Assembly (NCBI GenBank): GCA_016873375.1
Contig: VGXJ01000037.1
Location: 1 to 10,890 of the forward strand
Reading direction: 5' to 3'
DNA: 10,890 nucleotides
Source: Phycisphaerae bacterium
GTDB lineage: Bacteria > Planctomycetota > Phycisphaerae > Phycisphaerales > SM1A02
Of the stretch, positions 6,738 through 10,890 are shown in pieces; the first letter of the stretch is position 1; every line of letters starts with the position of its first letter. The position numbers and the translations under genes are program-made. A model generated the notes under the pieces. That model searched no databases and was not told where the DNA came from. It saw only the letters and a list, made by a program, of their open reading frames with translations.

Positions 6738-7819
6738 GTCAGGAGCGGCAAGGGGACGGCGCCATCGATCGGCTCGACGAAGCGTCGGGCGATCGCCCGG
6801 CCGCCCTCGACGTACTGCACCATGAGCGGGTGACGCGCGGCGTTGAACGAGCGCATCGCGAGCGCGATGTCGGTCTGGCTTCGGCACCGCGCGATCAGGT
6901 CCGCAAGCAGAACAGCGTCCTCGAGTGCACTGTTGGCGCCTTGGCTCGTGAAGGGCAGCAGGGGGTGCGCCGCATCGCCGATGAGGGCCACGTTGCCGCG
7001 GACCATGGAGGGCGGTGGGTCCATATCCACCGTATGCCAGACGTGCGGCGTGGAAGGGTCGGTGGCCTCGATGGCGGCATGCACGTCCGCGGGGAAGACC
7101 AACAGGTGCTCACGGAAGAAGTCCATGGCCTGCCCGAGGGCCGGGGGCTGGAAGCGCTGTGCATCGAACTGCACGAACCAGATCACGCGACCGCGCCCCG
7201 CAGGAACGAGTCCCACGGCGAGTCCGCCGCCGGGGTGCATCACCTTGCGGAAGGTCGTGCCCAGCTCGGCGGCAAGCGCCGGTGCACTGACCGACGAGAC
7301 GATTTCCTTGACGCGCCCGGCCTGCCAGGCATGGCTGGGCGCCACGCATTCACGGCAGCGCGAGCGCACGCCGTCTGAACCGACGAACGCGCTCGCCTCG
7401 AATGCGGAGCCATCGTCGAAGCGGGCAGCGACCGCGCGCTGGCCATCCCAGTCGAAGCCCGTGAAGTCACGACCAAGCTCAATCACGCCTGATGGGAGCC
7501 CGTGCATGATCGACGACAGCAGGTCGAAGCGGCTCACGGCCACGGCCCCATCGAGCGACTCGTCCTTGAGCATGGAGCCGTCGACGGCGCGGATGACCGC
7601 ACGATCGAGCGACTGCCCGAGGTCGCGCGGATCGAACTCGATCCCCAGGCCGCGCAGTGCAAGCCAGCCGTTGGCCAGGAGGATGAAGCCGAAGCCTCGC
7701 TCACCGTATGCCTCTGACCGCTCAAAGAGCGTGACGGGCATGCCGCGGTGGGCCAGCCCACGGGCAAGGCCCAGTCCGGCGACGCCGCCGCCGATGATCG
7801 CGGTGTTCAGGGAACCCAT
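6734..7819 (-). CDS. FAD-dependent monooxygenase (PHBH/UbiH-like group A)
   Basis: This 361-residue flavoprotein is predicted to use NAD(P)H and O2 to hydroxylate or epoxidise a small, often aromatic or cyclic, substrate. IIGGGVAGLGLARGL (8-22) is the N-terminal GxGxxG FAD-binding loop and ends in the family Glu33 (LFERS). VGSDGVRSRCRE (146-157) is the DG motif (D149-G150). NVALIGDAAHPLLPFTSQGAN (276-296) contains the GD motif that binds the ribityl chain (G281-D282), and ALEDAVLLA follows. The length is typical of single-component enzymes without a C-terminal thioredoxin domain. Its first neighbour is the aminotransferase, which overlaps by ATGA. The substrate is unknown. The start at ATG 7819 puts the dinucleotide fold at residue 6. 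TAGGAT ends 6 nt upstream and there is no Shine-Dalgarno. Confidence 0.9.
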   Translation of the reverse strand: MGSLNTAIIGGGVAGLGLARGLAHRGMPVTLFERSEAYGERGFGFILLANGWLALRGLGIEFDPRDLGQSLDRAVIRAVDGSMLKDESLDGAVAVSRFDLLSSIMHGLPSGVIELGRDFTGFDWDGQRAVAARFDDGSAFEASAFVGSDGVRSRCRECVAPSHAWQAGRVKEIVSSVSAPALAAELGTTFRKVMHPGGGLAVGLVPAGRGRVIWFVQFDAQRFQPPALGQAMDFFREHLLVFPADVHAAIEATDPSTPHVWHTVDMDPPPSMVRGNVALIGDAAHPLLPFTSQGANSALEDAVLLADLIARCRSQTDIALAMRSFNAARHPLMVQYVEGGRAIARRFVEPIDGAVPLPLLT

Positions 7820-7825
7820 GGGGCG

Positions 7826-7831
7826 ATCCTA
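7826..7831 (-). promoter_or_regulatory. -10 element of the monooxygenase-aminotransferase unit, leaderless spacing
   Basis: TAGGAT on the minus strand ends 6 nt before ATG 7819, with CGCCCC between and no ribosome-binding site. It is identical to the hexamer before the transglutaminase-like gene. No -35 is evident. Confidence 0.5.
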
Positions 7832-7873
7832 CGCCCCGTGGGGTGGTGATAAGTGGATGATGCAGCGCGAATT

Positions 7874-7889
7874 CTCGACAGGTGTCGAG
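7874..7889. promoter_or_regulatory. Candidate operator: 7-bp perfect inverted repeat in a divergent promoter region
   Basis: CTCGACAGGTGTCGAG is a perfect palindrome with a two-base centre, in the 104-bp gap between the divergent monooxygenase and GT2 genes. It ends 21 nt before the TAGTGT hexamer of GT2, that is, at the expected -35 position. A dimeric regulator bound here could affect both directions. No regulator gene is seen in the window. Confidence 0.4.
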
Positions 7890-7910
7890 GGGCCATCGTT
7901 CCGCTGCCGA

Positions 7911-7916
7911 TAGTGT
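7911..7916 (+). promoter_or_regulatory. -10 element of the GT2 gene, leaderless spacing
   Basis: TAGTGT ends 7 nt before ATG 7924 (CCGAACG between). No Shine-Dalgarno and no -35 are seen. This supports the start at 7924 over the in-frame ATG at 7882. Confidence 0.5.
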
Positions 7917-7923
7917 CCGAACG

Positions 7924-8769
7924 ATGCTCACACGGCTCCCAGTCACGGTTGCCATTCCCGCGCGCAATGAGGAGCGCAACCTTCCGGCGTGCCTTGCACG
8001 CCTGGCACGGTTCGAGCGCGTGGTCGTGATCGATTCGGGGAGCACCGATCGGACCCGGGCAATTGCACAAGAGCACGGAGCCGAGGTCATCGACTTCACC
8101 TGGAACGGTCGCTTCCCCAAGAAGCGGAACTGGTTCCTGCGCCACCACGCACCATCGACGCCTTGGGTGTTCTTCCTCGATGCCGATGAGTTCGTCGACG
8201 AGGCCTTCTGCAACGAGCTCGGCCGCGTGCTGCCATCGACGCAGCATGCGGGCTTCTGGATCAGCTATGACACGTGGTTCCTCGGCAAGCGATTGCGCCA
8301 CGGTGATGTCAATCGCAAGCTCGCGCTCTTCCGCGTCGGTGCCGGCGAGTACGAACGCATCGAAGAGGATCGCTGGAGCCACCTCGACATGGAGATCCAC
8401 GAGCACCCGATCCTCGAGGGCACGATCGGCGACCTTGCATCACGACTCGACCATCGTGACGATCGCGGGCTTGAGCATTGGCTGCGCAAGCACAATGACT
8501 ATTCCTCCTGGGAGGCCCAGCGCACGGCGATGCTCCGCCGCGAGGGGCGCCTAGACGATCCAGCACTCACGCCACGACAACGCCGCAAGTACCGATCCAT
8601 CGGTGCATGGTGGCTGCCGGCGGCCTACTTCGTCGACGCGTATCTGCGACGGGGTGGCTGGATGGACGGTCATGCGGGCTTTGCCTATGCCTTCCTGAAG
8701 GCCAGCTATTTCTGGGAGATCGGCATGAAGGTGGACGAACTCGAACGGAGCGCAGGTCGTGGACGGTGA
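7924..8769 (+). CDS. Family 2 glycosyltransferase (WaaE/KdtX-like)
   Basis: This 281-residue inverting glycosyltransferase is likely to act at the cytoplasmic face on a lipid-linked glycan or lipopolysaccharide core. VTVAIPARNEERNLPACL (7-24) is the GT2 nucleotide-binding start, and VVVIDSGSTDRT (33-44) the second strand. FLDADEF (84-90) is the DxD metal site (D86, D88). LDMEIHEHPILEG (154-166), RLDHRDDRGLEHWLRKHNDY (174-193) and SSWEAQR match the lower half of the WaaE-type family, which adds glucose or a related sugar to LPS inner core. A C-terminal hydrophobic stretch (about 228-265) may be an amphipathic membrane contact. The start at 7924 puts the GT2 motif at residue 7. The acyltransferase follows after one base, so the two form an operon. 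The acceptor and donor cannot be read. Confidence 0.93.
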   Translation: MLTRLPVTVAIPARNEERNLPACLARLARFERVVVIDSGSTDRTRAIAQEHGAEVIDFTWNGRFPKKRNWFLRHHAPSTPWVFFLDADEFVDEAFCNELGRVLPSTQHAGFWISYDTWFLGKRLRHGDVNRKLALFRVGAGEYERIEEDRWSHLDMEIHEHPILEGTIGDLASRLDHRDDRGLEHWLRKHNDYSSWEAQRTAMLRREGRLDDPALTPRQRRKYRSIGAWWLPAAYFVDAYLRRGGWMDGHAGFAYAFLKASYFWEIGMKVDELERSAGRGR

Positions 8770-8770
8770 G

Positions 8771-9313
8771 ATGCCGGTCATGGCTGATCCCAGCCCGTAC
8801 TCGCGCCGCGAGAAGTTGGCTCGCTTGGCGTGGGCCGTGGTCCAGTCCACGTTGTTCGCGTGGAGCTTCCACACCTGCTACGGCTGGCGGCGCATGCTGC
8901 TGCGCGCATTCGGATCAACCCTGCATCCAACCTGCAGGATCCGCAGGACCGTGCGCATCGAGTGCCCCTGGAACCTGACGATCGGCATGGACACGGCGAT
9001 CGGCGATGGTGTGATCCTGTACTGCCTTGGCCCGGTCCGCATCGGGGATCACTCCACGATTTCACAGCGAGCGCATGTCTGTGCCGGCAGCCATGATCAT
9101 CGGCGTCGTGCCATGGTGTTGCTGCGGCCACCAGTTTCGATCGGTTCGGACTGCTGGATCGCTGCCGAAGCCTTCGTCGGACCGGGCGTGACTGTGGGCG
9201 ACGGCGTCATCCTTGGTGCGCGGGCCGTGGCCTTCAAGGACCTTTCGCCGTGGACGATTTACCTCGGCAACCCGGCGCAGCCTGTTGGTCATCGGGCACC
9301 GCTCAGACCCTGA
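8771..9313 (+). CDS. WcaF-like hexapeptide-repeat O-acyltransferase
   Basis: This is a left-handed beta-helix acetyl- or acyltransferase that probably decorates an exopolysaccharide sugar using acetyl-CoA. It has 180 residues, typical of the WcaF branch. The N-terminal helix region WAVVQSTLFAW-x6-YGWRRMLLRAFG (21-48) matches that branch. Hexapeptide turns follow: NLTIGMDTAIGDGVIL, VRIGDHSTIS, VSIGSDCWIAAEAFVGPGVTVGDGV and the closing YLGNPAQPV. CAGSHDH (104-110) supplies the likely catalytic His108 or His110. The WIxAxAxVxPGVTVGDGVxLGA run near 129-150 is the usual second coil set. ATG 8771 begins one base after the GT2 stop; GTG 8759 and ATG 8780 (MADPSPY) are in-frame alternatives and none has a strong Shine-Dalgarno. 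Coupling to GT2 suggests both modify the same glycan. Confidence 0.9.
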   Translation: MPVMADPSPYSRREKLARLAWAVVQSTLFAWSFHTCYGWRRMLLRAFGSTLHPTCRIRRTVRIECPWNLTIGMDTAIGDGVILYCLGPVRIGDHSTISQRAHVCAGSHDHRRRAMVLLRPPVSIGSDCWIAAEAFVGPGVTVGDGVILGARAVAFKDLSPWTIYLGNPAQPVGHRAPLRP

Positions 9314-9314
9314 G

Positions 9315-9345
9315 CACGCGCCGACTACCGAAGCCCAACCGCGTG
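9315..9345 (+). terminator. Stem-loop just after the acyltransferase
   Basis: CACGCG and CGCGTG form a 6-bp stem with a 19-nt loop starting 2 nt after the stop. A further GGGCC-GGT-GGCCC hairpin sits at 9358-9370. Neither has a T-tract, so either one may be a weak or Rho-assisted end of the GT2 operon. Confidence 0.25.
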
Positions 9346-9422
9346 TTCGTCGACGCCGGGCCGGTGGCCCCCAGCCACGGCGGCGAGCACCCATCCTCGC
9401 AGCAGGCTGTGAGAGGGGACCG

Positions 9423-9428
9423 TAGCAT
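9423..9428 (+). promoter_or_regulatory. -10 element of the small membrane protein, leaderless spacing
   Basis: TAGCAT ends 7 nt before ATG 9436 with no Shine-Dalgarno between. This matches the other four leaderless candidates. It is the main evidence that the following short frame is a gene with its own promoter. Confidence 0.45.
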
Positions 9429-9435
9429 TGCGCAC

Positions 9436-9678
9436 ATGCGGCTCCTGCCGAGGAATCCCGTCACCCCCGCGCTCGCCTGCGTGGGCGGCTTCCTGCTCAC
9501 CGGATCGGCGCTCGCGGCGCTGCTCGCCATTGCCAGCGGTGCAGGGGTGAGCTTTGCAGAACTGCCGATCGCGCGCGTCGTGGGCTTCATCGGCAATGCA
9601 CTGCTGTGGCTCGGCATCGCGCGGGCGTGGACGGCCTGCACGAAGGCCTGCAGCGGTCGCCAGCCTCCCGAACCGTGA
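9436..9678 (+). CDS. Small membrane protein, two predicted transmembrane helices
   Basis: I do not recognise this 80-residue protein. A short basic start (MRLLPRNP) is followed by one hydrophobic helix at about 11-33 (ALACVGGFLLTGSALAALLA), a loop with the single acidic residue Glu42, and a second helix at about 46-64 (ARVVGFIGNALLWLGIARAW). It ends in a short polar tail with two cysteines (TACTKACSGRQPPEP). The charge pattern suggests both ends in the cytoplasm. The frame extends upstream to an ATG at 9250, but that part overlaps the acyltransferase and is not membrane-like. ATG 9436 is supported by the TAGCAT hexamer 7 nt upstream. It converges on the PEP-CTERM gene. A real gene is likely but not certain. 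Confidence 0.6.
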   Translation: MRLLPRNPVTPALACVGGFLLTGSALAALLAIASGAGVSFAELPIARVVGFIGNALLWLGIARAWTACTKACSGRQPPEP

Positions 9679-9698
9679 TTCGACGCTCGTCCACGACA

Positions 9699-9725
9699 GC
9701 GGGGCCGGCGCGACGCCGACCCCGC
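9699..9725. terminator. GC-rich hairpin between convergent genes
   Basis: The stem is GCGGGG/CCCCGC, one C-A mismatch, then CGGCG/CGCCG, with a CGA loop: 11 paired bases in 27 nt. It sits in the 73-bp gap between the small membrane protein and the convergent PEP-CTERM gene. No T-tract flanks it, but the stem is strong and its place fits a bidirectional terminator. Confidence 0.5.
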
Positions 9726-9751
9726 GGGTCATGTCCCGAGGATGCCGCGAG

Positions 9752-10528
9752 TCACTTGCGGCGACGCGCGCCGACGAGTCCGGCCACACCGAGCAGCACC
9801 ATTGCGCCCGGAGCCGGGACCGCGATGTACAGGTCACCGGCGGAGTAGTTGACGCTGCTGATGGTCTGCGCAACGTTGCCGCTCAGCAGGTCATTGAAGC
9901 TGTTGTAGACCGCGAAGCCATTGACTGATCCGCCGGGACCGAGGGTGTTGGTTCGGTAGATCTTGCCTTCAAAGCCGAAGAACCGGTCGTTGAAACCGTA
10001 GTTCGCGCCGTAGTTGTAGAACGTGCCGTTGGTGTTGTTCACCAAGTCCATGAAGGTGGCGTAGCGGGTGACGCCGAAGCTGCTGCTCGAACCGGTGGCG
10101 TTGCGATAGAACGCGGTGCCGTCGTGGTAGAAGTCATCCTCCCGGTTCCACGCCTGCGAGAGGTTGAACACCTGGCCGCCGGTGTTCGTGCGCAAGTTGG
10201 CCATCGGATCGCTCGCGGGCGCGGCGTACCGGATGATCTGGGTGATCTCGTTGCTGCTGTTGAGCACCGTCCGGTACATGTACGGGTCGGCGGTCTGGCC
10301 TTCGACGAAATCGCCGAAGATGTAGGTGTGGCGCATGCTCGACAGGCTGGGGCTGATCGAGGTGTTGCCGCCCGACGAGTGGCTGCCGAGGCTGGCCAGC
10401 GAGGAGTACGTGCCGTAGCTGTCGGCGACGTCGTTGTTGGTGTTCGTGCGGTAGATGGCGGTGAGCGCGGCATCGGCCGAAGCGGCGACAGCAAGCGCAA
10501 GCACGCAGACGGAGAGGGTCGAACGCAT
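9752..10528 (-). CDS. Secreted protein with PEP-CTERM-type sorting tail and four internal repeats
   Basis: This 258-residue exported protein has no family I recognise. Residues 1-20 are a signal peptide (MRSTLSV, hydrophobic core, ASADA/A). The end, VPAPGAMVLLGVAGLVGARRRK split as VPAPGA (237-242), a hydrophobic helix (243-253) and RRRK, is a PEP-CTERM-like signal, recognised by exosortase-type systems in bacteria that make extracellular polymers. In between, four copies of a degenerate repeat start near Y26R, Y85R, Y141R and Y191R, each about 50-60 residues, and each with hydrophobic-YR-T/N, then Y-x-x-F-x-D-L-like and aromatic segments. It is rich in Asn, Ser, Tyr and Gly, with a possible beta-propeller-like fold. 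ATG 10528 is set by the AGGAG Shine-Dalgarno 9 nt upstream; an 18-residue in-frame extension to 10582 has no signal-like features. Confidence 0.85.
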   Translation of the reverse strand: MRSTLSVCVLALAVAASADAALTAIYRTNTNNDVADSYGTYSSLASLGSHSSGGNTSISPSLSSMRHTYIFGDFVEGQTADPYMYRTVLNSSNEITQIIRYAAPASDPMANLRTNTGGQVFNLSQAWNREDDFYHDGTAFYRNATGSSSSFGVTRYATFMDLVNNTNGTFYNYGANYGFNDRFFGFEGKIYRTNTLGPGGSVNGFAVYNSFNDLLSGNVAQTISSVNYSAGDLYIAVPAPGAMVLLGVAGLVGARRRK

Positions 10529-10537
10529 GAGAACAGG

Positions 10538-10542
10538 CTCCT
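10538..10542 (-). promoter_or_regulatory. Shine-Dalgarno of the PEP-CTERM gene
   Basis: AGGAG lies 9 nt before ATG 10528 on the minus strand. It selects this start over the upstream in-frame ATG at 10582. Confidence 0.65.
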
Positions 10543-10597
10543 GGTCCTGATCCCGCTCTCCATGACACGGCCCCCGACTCACGGGAACTCAGCCGTC

Positions 10598-10625
10598 AAC
10601 CTAACGCAAACCAGGCCCAAGACAA
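10598..10625 (-). promoter_or_regulatory. Candidate promoter of the PEP-CTERM gene (TTGTCT-16-TAGGTT)
   Basis: TTGTCT (10625-10620) and TAGGTT (10603-10598) on the minus strand are 16 nt apart. The transcript would carry a leader of about 60 nt including the Shine-Dalgarno. A perfect TTGACA lies further upstream (10639-10634), but nothing like a -10 sits at the right distance from it. Confidence 0.35.
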
Positions 10626-10890
10626 ATCGGGGGTGTCAAAAATGCATGGTTTGGCCATCGGCGTGCCAGGTCGGCGCTAGCGGGGCCGCGGATCCACCGC
10701 GCAGAGCGTGGCCTGCTGCGCTGCGTTTCCCCGGATTCCCGGACCAACTCCTTGGGTGGCCTCGCTTGGGAGGCACCTTCGGGGGCGTCCTGTGGAGGGC
10801 CGTCAGGCCGAAGCGGGATCGCCACCAGGACTGAAGTGTCTACCGCCGCTCGTGGGCATCCACAACCGCACTGAACGGGGACGGCACCAT

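Larger units (their letters stand above)
10529..10890. other. Upstream region of the PEP-CTERM gene, no recognised gene
   Basis: These 362 bases hold the leader and probable promoter of the PEP-CTERM gene and otherwise no convincing gene. Two pairs of short near-direct repeats occur: TTCCCCGGA/TTCCCGGA (10727-10743) and CTTGGGTGGC/CTTGGGAGGC (10751-10774). A minus-strand open stretch of 16 codons (10890 to a TAG at 10840-10842) could be the tail of a gene entering from the right, but is too short to judge. The last bases ACGGGGACGGCACC resemble part of a repetitive palindromic element. Confidence 0.5.

Noticed and set aside
6843..7913. Plus-strand open frame of 356 codons
   Set aside because: It is antisense to the FAD monooxygenase with its three cofactor motifs. 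The composition (Ser/Ala/Arg/Pro) is typical of a shadow frame.
10124..10834. Plus-strand open frame of 236 codons covering the right end
   Set aside because: Its first half is antisense to the PEP-CTERM gene and its second half is promoter DNA; the translation has no recognisable features.
10840..10890. Tail of a minus-strand gene entering from the right (VPSPFSAVVDAHERR then TAG)
   Set aside because: Only 16 codons are visible and they match no family I know. The same bases include the REP-like motif, so I do not call it a gene.
1..10890. tRNA, rRNA, CRISPR array, insertion sequence, phage or defence system
   Set aside because: No such sequence, regular repeat array, transposase or nuclease/effector gene is visible. 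The genes read as ordinary metabolism, surface glycan, secretion and repair.

Overview
The window looks like a GC-rich chromosomal segment from a planctomycete, most likely class Phycisphaerae. The pointers are a secreted protein ending in two dockerin-like Ca-binding repeats of the type common in that group, a second secreted protein ending in a VPAPGA-hydrophobic-RRRK tail (PEP-CTERM type), and a bacterial SMUG1-type uracil-DNA glycosylase. The taxon is inferred; no rRNA or other marker gene is present. I see no mobile element, CRISPR array, tRNA or phage gene.

Layout. Left part, minus strand: a signal-peptide protein with a transglutaminase-like Cys/His core (1463-3307), then a DNRLRE/dockerin-like secreted protein (550-1383), then the first 165 residues of a nucleotide-sugar dehydrogenase (497 down to the window edge). 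Divergent from these, plus strand: a UDP-glucose 4-epimerase, galE (3380-4387), a shrunken SYLF/YSC84-like lipoprotein (4428-4742), and SMUG1 (4739-5467), which overlaps it by GTGA. Centre, minus strand: an FAD monooxygenase (6734-7819) that overlaps by ATGA a PLP-dependent aminotransferase (5550-6737). Divergent from that pair, plus strand: a GT2 glycosyltransferase (7924-8769), then a WcaF-like left-handed beta-helix acyltransferase (8771-9313), then an 80-residue two-helix membrane protein (9436-9678). Right end, minus strand: the PEP-CTERM protein (9752-10528), preceded by about 360 bases with a probable promoter but no recognised gene.

How the genes fit together. Four genes (nucleotide-sugar dehydrogenase, galE, GT2, acyltransferase) belong to surface-polysaccharide or nucleotide-sugar metabolism, but they are split between strands and are not one operon. 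The monooxygenase/aminotransferase pair looks like a small-molecule modification unit with unknown substrate. SMUG1 is a base-excision repair enzyme whose translation may depend on the SYLF remnant in front of it. Two different C-terminal sorting-type tails (dockerin-like and PEP-CTERM) occur on separate secreted proteins.

The most notable pattern across genes is regulatory. Five genes (the transglutaminase-like gene, galE, the monooxygenase, GT2 and the small membrane protein) have a TANNNT -10-like hexamer ending exactly 6-7 nt before the chosen ATG. That is the signature of leaderless mRNAs. The genes without it instead have a Shine-Dalgarno sequence, overlap the preceding gene, or follow it closely.
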